Shown: in pieces, positions 6,536 to 15,198 of the stretch
Layout of the letters: every line of letters begins with the position of its first letter
Position numbering within the stretch: the first letter of the stretch is position 1
Assembly: GCA_034409055.1 (NCBI GenBank)
Contig: DAOUMU010000375.1
Location: 1-42,617 of the forward strand
Reading direction: 5' to 3'
Source: DAOUMU01 sp034409055
GTDB lineage: Bacteria; Chloroflexota; Anaerolineae; 4572-78; J111
Length of the DNA: 42,617 nucleotides
Program-made: the position numbers and the translations under genes
Notes under the pieces: generated by a model
What the model was told of the DNA's origin: nothing
The model's database searches: none
What the model saw: only the letters and a program-made list of their open reading frames with translations

Positions 6536-9500
6536 TTACTCTGGAATATCCCACACCCGAACCAGGCCATCATCGCCGGCTGAGGCTAACTGGCTGCCAT
6601 CGGGTGACCAGGTCAGACTGTATACGTTGTCCTCGTGGCCGAGTAAAATGTACAACTCCTGCCCGTTAGCCGCATCCCAGACCCGCACGGTCCGATCCGG
6701 GCCACCGGCTGAGGCCAACCGGGTGCCATCGGGTGACCAGGCCACGCCCAATACCGGACCCGAGTGACCTTCCAGCATGCGCAACTCCGCGCCGCTGGTG
6801 GCATCCCACAGCCGCACCACAAAGTCGCCGCTGCCCGAGGCCAGGCGTTTGCCATCGGGCGACCAGGCCACGCTTTGCACCCAATCCGAACCTCTTAGTT
6901 TGAAAACCTTTTTATAGGCGTCTATCCGGCCGGTCAGCACCTGGATTGCCTCGCCGCTGACCGCATCCCACACGGCAACGGTTCGATCTGCGCTCCCGGA
7001 TACCAACTGGCTGCCATCCGGTGACCAGGCCACGCTATTCACCCCGTCTGCATGACCGGCCAGTTCACGCAATTTGGCCCCACTGACGGAGTCCCACAGG
7101 CGGACCGTGCCATCCCCACTGGCCGAGGCGACCAGCCTGCCGTCCGGTGACCAGGCCACATGATTCACCCGGTCTGTGTGACCGGTCAGCGACTGTAAGG
7201 CTTGACCGGTGGCCGGATCCCATAGCTGCACCAGGCCATCGTCACTGCCCGAGGCCAACTGGCTGCTATCGGGTGACCAGGCCAGGCTGAGCAGTGTTTG
7301 ACCCTCACCGCTCAGCATCCCCACTTCCTCTTGTCCCGTCACGTCCCACAGGTGCACCGTCCCATCAAACCCCGTTGCAGCTAATTGGTTGCCGTCGGGC
7401 GACCAGGCTACACTTCTCAATAAACTGGTATGGCCGGTCACGAGGCCTACTTCCTGTCCGGTCACGGCGTCCCAGACCCGCATGGTGCCATCGACGCTGC
7501 CGGATATTACTTGAGGATTGTCTGTTGCTGATAACCAGGCCACGCTGACCACCGGCCGGGTATGGCCGCTCAGCACCAGTAGCTCGTCGCCACTGGCGGT
7601 GTCCCACACCCGCACCGTGTTATCGAAGCCGCCCGAGACCAGTTGTGTGCCGTCGGGCGACCAGGCCACACCGGCCACAACATCGGTGTGGCCGGTCAAC
7701 GTGCGCGTCTCTTGCCCCGTCAGGGCATCCCACAAGCGCACGGTGAAATCGGCGCTGCTGGTGGCTAATTGGCTGCCATCGGGAGACCAGGCCACACTGC
7801 TGACCCGGTCCAGATGGCTATCCAGCACTTGTAATTCACCCCCACTGGCCACGTCCCAGATCCGTAGAGTGGCATCCCGGCTGGCCGAGGCTAACTGGGC
7901 GCCATCTGGCGACCAGGCGACCCCATACACTTCGTACAGGTGGCCGGTCAGTACGTTCACTGGCTGTCCACTGGCCACCTCCCACACCCGTACCTGGCCG
8001 CCTTCGCTGCCAGAGGCCACTTGCGTACCATCCGGTGACCAGGCGACGCTTATCGCAGCTCCGATGGCCGGTTCTGTGGGACCTGACAGCAGGCCTATTT
8101 CTTCCCCGCTGGTTGCATCCCAGATTCGTACGGCCCCATCTTCGCTGCTCACGGCCAACTGCGTGCCATCGGGGGACCAGGCCACTTCCCAGATCACGCT
8201 ACCCTGACCGGTCAATAATTGTAGGGGTTCCAGGGTGGATAGATCATACAGCCACACCCCCGGACTACTCGATACGGCCAACGTTTTTCCATCTGGACTG
8301 GTGGTGATTTGGTTAATCGGACCACGCCCCAGACGGGCGGTGGCGGTAAGCCGGGTCGCTTCGCTGTCGATGGGAGTAGGGTTGACCGTAGGGACCGGGC
8401 TGGCCGCCATACTGGCTTTTGCCGGTTGTGTCGCCATAGGTTGGCTGATTGGCTCGGACGTTGGTTGGTCCGTGGGAACGACGGCAGGTTCGGCAGCGGC
8501 GGGTTCTTCCACGACTGGTTCGGCAGCGGCGGGTTCTTCTACGACTTCTTCTACCACTGCGGCGATTTCAGTGCCCTGGACTGCTTCGTCAGGACTTTCG
8601 GCTTCGGCATAATATTGGCCGGTATCGGCTCGTTCTGGGGTTGGCTGACCGATTCCGCCACCGCGAACAAAGAAAATGAGGGCGCCTATGACGACCAGGG
8701 CCAACAGTCCACCACCAAGCCACGGCCAGGGCAGTTGGCGGCTCACCACAGGGGCGGGTGTTCTGGCGACAGTGGTACTGGGCATCGTTTTTGTGGCGGG
8801 GATTGAGGCCGTATCGCCAGCCTGGTGGGCGATTGTCTGCTCCAGGCCCTCGGCCGGACGATCGGGAGCCAGCGGAGGCGGTGTTATGGGCTGGGCTACA
8901 GGCTGGCTTTCGATGCCCCCGGCTTGCCGCAACGCTTCAGCTAATTCGCCGGCCCGGTGATAACGGCCGGCCGGGTCTTTGGCCACTGCTTTGAGAATGA
9001 CCTGTTCCACCCCTTCCGGCAAGTCGGGCTTGAGATTGCGGGGCAAGGGCAGGGATTCGTAAACGTGCTTGAACATTACCCCCATCGGCGTCTCGCCTTC
9101 ATAAGGAACCCGGCCGGTGACCATTTCATAAAGCACAATGCCCAGGGAGTAAATATCGGTGTGGTGATCAACCGGCTTGCCCGTAGCCTGTTCCGGCGAG
9201 ACGTAAGCGGGCGTGCCCATGCTTGAACCGGTCGCAGTTAAAGCTTGACTACCTTCGACAATTTTGGCCAGCCCGAAATCGGCCAGCAGGAGCCAATCAT
9301 TCTCCAGTAACATGTTGACCGGCTTGACATCTCGATGGAGAATGCCCTGCTCGTGGGCGTGGTCAAGAGCCCCGGCTACCTGGTCAATAAAGTGACACAC
9401 CCTGGGCAGCGGTATGGGCTTGCCCATTAAGTCACGTAAGGTGCGGCCAGGCACGTATTTCATCACAAAGTAGCTGATGTCACCTTCTACGCCAACGTCA

Positions 9501-9724
9501 TAAATGGGCAGGATATTGGGATGGCTGAGTTGGGCCACCGCTTTGGCTTCGCGGATGAAGCGTTCTTTGAAGCCGGGGGTGAGGGCGTGTTGGGCCGGCA
9601 ACACTTTAACGGCCACGTAACGATCCAGCCCGGGCTGATAGGCTTTGTACACTGTGGCCATCCCACCCGCGCCGATCGGTTCAGTGATACGGTATTGGCC
9701 AAGATTCTGGCCGATAAGGTCCAT
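6536..9724 (-). CDS. Membrane Ser/Thr protein kinase with 14 extracytoplasmic WD40 repeats
   Basis: 1062 aa. Residues 10-270 are a Hanks-type kinase of the PknB class: glycine loop GAGGMATVY (18-26), VAVK (Lys40), Glu59, catalytic HRDVKPVN (130-137), DFG (149-151), a TGSSMGTPAYVSPE activation segment, and a Ser/Thr-rich juxtamembrane region. A transmembrane helix lies at about 335-353. A linker with VVEEPAAAEP repeats follows, then 14 WD40 units (AWSPDGxxLAS...VRxWD), enough for two seven-bladed propellers outside the membrane. All catalytic residues are present, so an active receptor-like kinase is likely. The ligand is unknown. The gene is divergent from the patatin gene, separated by 148 bases; TATAAT on the minus strand near 9765 may be its -10. 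Confidence 0.93.
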   Translation of the reverse strand: MDLIGQNLGQYRITEPIGAGGMATVYKAYQPGLDRYVAVKVLPAQHALTPGFKERFIREAKAVAQLSHPNILPIYDVGVEGDISYFVMKYVPGRTLRDLMGKPIPLPRVCHFIDQVAGALDHAHEQGILHRDVKPVNMLLENDWLLLADFGLAKIVEGSQALTATGSSMGTPAYVSPEQATGKPVDHHTDIYSLGIVLYEMVTGRVPYEGETPMGVMFKHVYESLPLPRNLKPDLPEGVEQVILKAVAKDPAGRYHRAGELAEALRQAGGIESQPVAQPITPPPLAPDRPAEGLEQTIAHQAGDTASIPATKTMPSTTVARTPAPVVSRQLPWPWLGGGLLALVVIGALIFFVRGGGIGQPTPERADTGQYYAEAESPDEAVQGTEIAAVVEEVVEEPAAAEPVVEEPAAAEPAVVPTDQPTSEPISQPMATQPAKASMAASPVPTVNPTPIDSEATRLTATARLGRGPINQITTSPDGKTLAVSSSPGVWLYDLSTLEPLQLLTGQGSVIWEVAWSPDGTQLAVSSEDGAVRIWDATSGEEIGLLSGPTEPAIGAAISVAWSPDGTQVASGSEGGQVRVWEVASGQPVNVLTGHLYEVYGVAWSPDGAQLASASRDATLRIWDVASGGELQVLDSHLDRVSSVAWSPDGSQLATSSADFTVRLWDALTGQETRTLTGHTDVVAGVAWSPDGTQLVSGGFDNTVRVWDTASGDELLVLSGHTRPVVSVAWLSATDNPQVISGSVDGTMRVWDAVTGQEVGLVTGHTSLLRSVAWSPDGNQLAATGFDGTVHLWDVTGQEEVGMLSGEGQTLLSLAWSPDSSQLASGSDDGLVQLWDPATGQALQSLTGHTDRVNHVAWSPDGRLVASASGDGTVRLWDSVSGAKLRELAGHADGVNSVAWSPDGSQLVSGSADRTVAVWDAVSGEAIQVLTGRIDAYKKVFKLRGSDWVQSVAWSPDGKRLASGSGDFVVRLWDATSGAELRMLEGHSGPVLGVAWSPDGTRLASAGGPDRTVRVWDAANGQELYILLGHEDNVYSLTWSPDGSQLASAGDDGLVRVWDIPE

Positions 9725-9814
9725 AGGCCACCTGCTTTCTATGAGTGATGGAGATTTATTCTATTATACCTGACCTTTGACTTTGGCGAAACCCTGAAGC
9801 AGAAATCAGGGGCA

Positions 9815-9843
9815 TTGACCGCTTTAGGTAATCGGTCTATAAT
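9815..9843 (+). promoter_or_regulatory. Sigma-70-type promoter for the cNMP/patatin gene
   Basis: TTGACC (9815-9820), a 17-base spacer, then TATAAT (9838-9843). The start codon is 30 bases further on, giving a short leader. Confidence 0.75.
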
Positions 9844-9872
9844 CTTTATCATAACAGTTATGGAGAAAGCTC

Positions 9873-11564
9873 TTGTCGGCCAAAGATAGCTCTGAAAGTA
9901 TTCCTCTCTTCATTCTCAGGAGTATCCCCCTATTTAAAAACCTGGATGATGATGACCTTGAATTGATAGCCAGGCATTTGGGCAAAGAGAGCTACCCTAA
10001 GGGGGCGATTGTTTTTAGAGAGGGTGATGTTGGCGATACTATGTATCTGGTTGAGTCGGGCCAGGTGGCGGTGGTGGGCCGGGATGCCAAAGACACCATC
10101 GCCTTTATGGGGCCGGGTAGTTTTGTGGGCGAAATTTCCTTGCTGCTGGCCCAGCCGCGCACGGCCAGTTTACAGGTCATGATTGATGCTGAATTGTGGG
10201 TTTTATGCAAAAAAGATTTTGAGTACCTGGTGACTACCCGACCTTCAATTGCTCTGGAAGTTATGCGTGAGTTGAGCCAACGCCTGGTCAAGACCACCCG
10301 GCGCAAGAAAGGTCCGGCCACGACACGTCACATCACGGCTTTGGTTTTTCCTCATCAAGCATTTGGGCAACAGAGAGAAGACTGTGCCGGACTACAACTG
10401 GCTCAGGCCCTTCAAGCGCAATTAAAGGGCCCCATCGGTTTGCTCCCTCTACCCGGAGTCAAAGTAGATATTGACCCCATGCTGTTCGGTGACATCGTCA
10501 TGCTGGACAATGATAATTTGGATGAGGCATATTTAGCCAAAAGTTTGAGTTACCAGGTTGAGGTTTATAAACACATCATTATCATTTTGCCGGAACAGGC
10601 TGACCCCCTGGCCCAAAAAGCGGCTGAGTTGGCCGATACAGTGGTCAGTATTGGTCAGCCGCCGGCCTGGCTCGCTGCTGCTGATCCCAAACGAAAGATA
10701 TGGGTCACGACCGACTCCAAGGCCGACCTGTGGCGTATGGCCCGCCGGCTGACCAATCGTCTGGTTGGCCTGGCTTTGTCCAGCGGAGGGTCTCGGGGCC
10801 TGGCTCACATTGGGGTGTTGAAGGTTTTATTGGAAGAAAATATTCCCATTGATTTGGTGGCCGGTACCAGTGCCGGAGCCTGGTTTGGCGCCTTTTTGGC
10901 CGTGGGCTGGGATACGAAACGGCTAGACCAATTCACTGAAGAAATTAAATACGTTACGAAGCTTTCTAATTGGGATTTTAACATTCCTCCCCGGACGGGC
11001 ATTGCCAAAGGACGCAAAGCCCGGGATAGAGTGATTGCCCGGTCCGTAGAAGGCCGTACCTTTGAGCAATTAAAAATACCGCTGTACATTGTGGCGGCTG
11101 ATATTTTAACCGGTGATGAGGTTGTTTTTGATGCCGGTCCCCTGGCCGATGCCATTCGGGCCAGTCTCAGTGTGCCCATTCTGGCCGATCCCTGGTACTA
11201 TCAAGGCCGCTATTTTGTGGATGGGGGCATTGTTAATCCCCTGCCAGCCAGCGTGTTGCGTAAGCGGGGGGCGGGTGTCGTCATCGCCTCCAGCGTGATT
11301 CAACCCTTGCGCCAATCTTATGGCGGCCGCAGGGATCAAATGCCTCACATCTTGCAAATCGTCTTCAATATGTTTAGTGCCATGGAAGCCGAAATGGTCA
11401 AGAAACAACTGCCCTTAACGGATGTGCTGATTCACCACACCGTGTCTGCCAAACATACCCTGGATTTTGAGCACATCAATGAGGTAGTACGGCTGGGAGA
11501 GGAAACCGCCCGCCAGATGATCCCAACTATTAAACAGTTTGTTGAGATTCCGCCGAAGGGGTAG
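9873..11564 (+). CDS. Cyclic-nucleotide-binding domain / patatin-like phospholipase (NTE-like)
   Basis: 563 aa, starting at TTG 9873 with GGAG seven bases upstream; the ATG at 9860 is in another frame and soon stops. Residues 15-135 are a cNMP-binding/CRP-like domain (IFREGDVGDTMYLVESGQV; GSFVGEISLLLAQPRTASL). A linker domain follows. Residues 298-460 are a patatin hydrolase: oxyanion loop SGGSRGLAHIGVL, nucleophile elbow GTSAG (Ser333) and catalytic DGG (Asp450). Ser and Asp of the dyad are both present. This is the bacterial neuropathy-target-esterase-like architecture, a lysophospholipase possibly controlled by a cyclic nucleotide. No transmembrane helix is seen, unlike eukaryotic NTE. It probably forms a monocistronic unit. 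Confidence 0.92.
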   Translation: MSAKDSSESIPLFILRSIPLFKNLDDDDLELIARHLGKESYPKGAIVFREGDVGDTMYLVESGQVAVVGRDAKDTIAFMGPGSFVGEISLLLAQPRTASLQVMIDAELWVLCKKDFEYLVTTRPSIALEVMRELSQRLVKTTRRKKGPATTRHITALVFPHQAFGQQREDCAGLQLAQALQAQLKGPIGLLPLPGVKVDIDPMLFGDIVMLDNDNLDEAYLAKSLSYQVEVYKHIIIILPEQADPLAQKAAELADTVVSIGQPPAWLAAADPKRKIWVTTDSKADLWRMARRLTNRLVGLALSSGGSRGLAHIGVLKVLLEENIPIDLVAGTSAGAWFGAFLAVGWDTKRLDQFTEEIKYVTKLSNWDFNIPPRTGIAKGRKARDRVIARSVEGRTFEQLKIPLYIVAADILTGDEVVFDAGPLADAIRASLSVPILADPWYYQGRYFVDGGIVNPLPASVLRKRGAGVVIASSVIQPLRQSYGGRRDQMPHILQIVFNMFSAMEAEMVKKQLPLTDVLIHHTVSAKHTLDFEHINEVVRLGEETARQMIPTIKQFVEIPPKG

Positions 11565-11576
11565 GGAGGTGAGCGT

Positions 11577-14195
11577 TTATTTTTGCCCCAGGGTGAACTT
11601 AGCCGACTCTAACAGTTGAATAATACCGGTGCTGCCGTCGACCAGGACGATATCGCCGGTGTGGAAGCGCTTTGTTGCCTGGGGAATGTTGGCCACGGCG
11701 GGCAGCCCATACTCACGGGCGATGATCGAGCCGTGGGAAAGCAGGCCGCCCATTTCGACAATCAGGCCGGCGGCCAGGTGCAGCAGGGGCAGCCAGGCCG
11801 GATCGGTGGAGGGCATCACCAGGATCACATCATCGGCCCCCTTCTCAAATTCATGGGGGTTATGGATCACCATAACCGTGCCCCGGGCCTGTCCCGGACT
11901 GACCGGCAACCCCATCATCACCTCTGAAGCGGTCTCAGAGGACAGACCAATGCCCAACTGAATGGAGGGAATTTGCGATTCTTGCAAACGAAAGGGCATT
12001 TCGGTTTCGGCATAGGTTTGATAGGTTTCTTTGCGCGCCTGCACAATTGAGGAGAGGGTTATACCGTGCGCTTCAATCATCAGGGCTTGCTCGATCTCTT
12101 CCATCGTGAGCCAGAAAATATCTTCCGCCTGAACCAGCCACCCCTGGTCTACCCACTTCTGGCCCAGGGCCAGGTCCCACCGGCGACAGGCCGCCATGGC
12201 CTTGGCCCGGGTATTGTTTAACTCGTCGCGCATAACCAGCAAACGGCGCAAGAAGCTGACCAGGGGGACAGCCAGCCAACGCCGCCAGGGTAGCAGGCGA
12301 TTGAGGCCGGTGGCCTGGGTTGAATTAGCCCAGGTTACCACTCTATCGGGATGGGGCCCAGGCCTGTTGCCGTAAGCGGTCAAAGGCTCAATTTGGGTGT
12401 ATTGACGAATAATGCCCAACAACGAGGCCGGGGCATCGGCGTAACGCGGCCAGCCCATGTCCGCCTCGTACGTGGCCCGATAGCCAAGCTCGGCCAGGAG
12501 TTTGGCAAAGCCGGTCTTGAATTCGGCCGGGATGGTCGGGGTGTGCTGGTAGTCGTGAAAGTCATCAGGGGCACTATCAAAATATTTTTTAATGTGCTCG
12601 TTTTGGCGGGCCAGGTGAGCTAAGTTGAACAGGGCCTGGTTTAACTTGCTGTCTCTGGTTTTAACGCCGGTCAGGGCCAGGCTACTCAGCAGAGCGGCTG
12701 GCGTTTTTGTCAGCGGAGCAATCAAGCCACTGCCAATGGCTGTAATAGCCGAAATACCGCTGGCCAGATTCAAGTTGGTGTTAAATAGCTCGCTGTAAAT
12801 TTGCTCACGCTGCCGTAGTTGAGCCAACAAAGTGGGCAGGGGGGCCTCCATACTGGCCTCGTTCCAAATAGTCACCGCTTCATCCACCAGGATTTTATAA
12901 TGCTTCAAATCACGACCGGCTGTCAGAACCCGTTTCAAGACCAACCAGTAAACCCGGCGCATTTTCCAGACCGTTTCCCAGTCAATGGAAAGATTCACCC
13001 TGGCCCCCGGCTCAGTGTGGCCGATGGTGTGCAGCACACTGCCAGGGTTGACCCCAATCTGGGCGATGACTCTTTTAAGCAAGGTCAGGTTCAGATAAGG
13101 CCGTCCCAGAATTAATTTGACGTAAGGTCCCAGGCCCTCGACCTGTAAGCCAAGTTTTTTAAAGAAGGTGAAGGCTTGACTTTGGGTACACTCTAGGAGA
13201 GAGCTGAAAAGGGGCGAGGGTAACTCCGGTAGAAACTCGGGATAGTTGCCACGAGTCCACTCCTGATCTACCATTTGGTCTGGGGGCGGCGGCAGGGCCA
13301 CCGGCCGGGTTTGCAGGAAAACAAAGGTCTCATCTTGCCAGGCCCATTCCACATCTTGGGCCTCGCCCATCAAGGCTTGAATTTGTTCAATCTGAATGGC
13401 CAATTCGGCCAGGGCCCTGACCGGGAGGGGACCGTTGTCAACCCGGTCAGCCAGGTCAGGCGGTGGAGAGACATTCCCAACGTGTTGCTCAATGACCGGA
13501 TAATCGGGGGGCTGATTGGCCAGTTTATAGAAATAGGGTTGAATCTCCCCACTAACCAGGGTTTCACCCAGGCCCCAAGTGGCCTCTATAATCAATTCGT
13601 CCCGGGTACCGGTGAGCGGATTAATACTAAATCCCACCCCAGAGCTCAGGGGTACCAGCATAGGTTGAATCAGGACCGCGATGCGAATGCTCTGGATGGA
13701 CATCCCGTGGGTTTGCCGGTATTTGATGGCCGGCTCATCCAGGGCCGAAGCCCAGCAACGGGTGATGGCAATAGGCAGAACGCTGCGAGGTACCCCCAAT
13801 TCTGTTAGATGCACTCCGGCAAACGTGTGCTCGCGCTGATCTTCGTCAATGGCTGATGAGCGGACGGCAAAACTGTTTATTTCCGGGCTAAAGAGGGTCC
13901 CCACCCGTTCATTGAAGGTGGTCAGGAGCTCTTTAGCCAGAGGCTTTATTTTTAAGGTGTTGGCTAACCAATTGAGTGAGTCGGTGGTCACGGCGACATC
14001 GGGCGAGCCGGTCCACAAGGGGGTTAATTGACAATATTCAAGTTGAGTTTCAAAGAAAGCCGTGGTCAGTACCAGGCCCTGGGGCACATTAAAGCCGTGC
14101 TGTTTAAGGGTGGCCAGCCGGAAGGCTTTGCCGCCAACTAGTGGCAGGTCCGTTCCTTTTATTTCGTCAAGGCTATATAGCAAAGGCTTGGCCAT
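11577..14195 (-). CDS. PEP-synthase / rifampin-phosphotransferase-like dikinase
   Basis: 872 aa with a three-domain dikinase layout. N-terminal ATP-grasp (PPDK_N): VGGKAFRLATLKQHGFNVPQ, FAVRSSAIDED, FAGVH, then GLGETLVSGE and FLQTRPV near residue 300. A large middle region of about 350-720 is helical. The C-terminal PEP-utiliser swivel domain carries GGLLSHGSIIAREYG, with the catalytic His in SHG. The length and domain order (ATP-grasp, middle, His domain) match rifampin phosphotransferase rather than PEP synthase, whose PEP-binding TIM barrel comes last. The true substrate is unknown: RPH relatives phosphorylate antibiotics or other metabolites. It sits alone downstream of a membrane protein gene (54-base gap) and may be cotranscribed with it. 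Confidence 0.85.
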   Translation of the reverse strand: MAKPLLYSLDEIKGTDLPLVGGKAFRLATLKQHGFNVPQGLVLTTAFFETQLEYCQLTPLWTGSPDVAVTTDSLNWLANTLKIKPLAKELLTTFNERVGTLFSPEINSFAVRSSAIDEDQREHTFAGVHLTELGVPRSVLPIAITRCWASALDEPAIKYRQTHGMSIQSIRIAVLIQPMLVPLSSGVGFSINPLTGTRDELIIEATWGLGETLVSGEIQPYFYKLANQPPDYPVIEQHVGNVSPPPDLADRVDNGPLPVRALAELAIQIEQIQALMGEAQDVEWAWQDETFVFLQTRPVALPPPPDQMVDQEWTRGNYPEFLPELPSPLFSSLLECTQSQAFTFFKKLGLQVEGLGPYVKLILGRPYLNLTLLKRVIAQIGVNPGSVLHTIGHTEPGARVNLSIDWETVWKMRRVYWLVLKRVLTAGRDLKHYKILVDEAVTIWNEASMEAPLPTLLAQLRQREQIYSELFNTNLNLASGISAITAIGSGLIAPLTKTPAALLSSLALTGVKTRDSKLNQALFNLAHLARQNEHIKKYFDSAPDDFHDYQHTPTIPAEFKTGFAKLLAELGYRATYEADMGWPRYADAPASLLGIIRQYTQIEPLTAYGNRPGPHPDRVVTWANSTQATGLNRLLPWRRWLAVPLVSFLRRLLVMRDELNNTRAKAMAACRRWDLALGQKWVDQGWLVQAEDIFWLTMEEIEQALMIEAHGITLSSIVQARKETYQTYAETEMPFRLQESQIPSIQLGIGLSSETASEVMMGLPVSPGQARGTVMVIHNPHEFEKGADDVILVMPSTDPAWLPLLHLAAGLIVEMGGLLSHGSIIAREYGLPAVANIPQATKRFHTGDIVLVDGSTGIIQLLESAKFTLGQK

Positions 14196-14249
14196 GAAAA
14201 GCTTGTCCTGAATAGAATCTGGCGTTTATTCTGAGTATGATCGAAAGTT

Positions 14250-15044
14250 TCAGTCCGAAATGTTGTTAGCTCGTTGGGTCTCTTTGAAACCAGGTTGACT
14301 GGCCAGGGTTAATAACACGATCATCCCAGATATACCACCCGTGCAAATCATTGTCAGATAGTGCGGCGGGGCTGCAATCAGGCTGACCAGGGGGCCAACC
14401 AAAAGCAGCCCCAAAGCCAATAATATGCTCCCGTAAAACCCGACCATTGACCGGAAAAAGAGCATAACGGCCACACTCAAGCCCACGATACCGGCAATTA
14501 CGAATATAATCGCTATCAACATCTCAAGGATTTGAAATGAAATAATGTGACTTGTAAAAGTTCGGGCGCTGGCATTTGATGTCAGCCACTGACTGAAGGC
14601 CATAATCCCATTCGCCAAGAAAGCGATGGAAATGCCCAGCCAAAAGGCAGCCACTAATTTGAGCGTTACCGGGCGCGGGGACCTGGTAGACAATCCCCGG
14701 TTTTTGCCCTCTTCTTCTGAGATTAGCTTGGCCGACTGGCTGGGCCTGGGCCCGGCCAAGTTGGTTGGCAGCCCAGCCTCCGGAAATGCGGATAGCTCCA
14801 CATAGTTGAGAAGCTCTTTTTTGGCCCACTCGTTGTAGGGATTGATCGTGATCAGATTTTCCAGGCAAATGTATTTGTCTTCGTAGCGGTCAAAAAGTTG
14901 ATAAAGCCAGAACCAGGCAGTTTCGTTGGTTTGGTCTTGCTCGACAACATCCAGTAGGCGGAAACGAGCTTGCTCATACTGTCCTGATTTGGCGGCTATT
15001 ATCCCCTCTTGTAACCACTGCTCTATTTCTTGTCGAGTGGTCAA
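14250..15044 (-). CDS. TPR-like, four-helix membrane protein
   Basis: 264 aa, starting at TTG 15044. Residues 1-80 look like one or two TPR units (WLQEGIIAAKSGQYEQARFR; NETAWFWLYQLF; LENLITINPYNEWAKKELL). A polar linker follows, then four hydrophobic helices: VAAFWLGISIAFLANGIMAF, ILEMLIAIIFVIAGIVGLSV, MVGFYGSILLALGLLLVGPL and HYLTMICTGGISGMIVLLTL. TPR-plus-membrane proteins of this type are common and uncharacterised. It lies between the subtilisin and the dikinase on the same strand. Confidence 0.6.
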   Translation of the reverse strand: MTTRQEIEQWLQEGIIAAKSGQYEQARFRLLDVVEQDQTNETAWFWLYQLFDRYEDKYICLENLITINPYNEWAKKELLNYVELSAFPEAGLPTNLAGPRPSQSAKLISEEEGKNRGLSTRSPRPVTLKLVAAFWLGISIAFLANGIMAFSQWLTSNASARTFTSHIISFQILEMLIAIIFVIAGIVGLSVAVMLFFRSMVGFYGSILLALGLLLVGPLVSLIAAPPHYLTMICTGGISGMIVLLTLASQPGFKETQRANNISD

Positions 15045-15198
15045 TGCTTCACTTGCGATTTATTTATTAACTCTCAGGATTATATTCAATTCTATCATAC
15101 GCCATCAGGATATACAAGTGGAAATTTAAGAGTGGAGGAGGTCGGGCATAGGGATGCCCTCTTTACAGAGAGATAAATTTAATAAGCCAGTGATAGTC

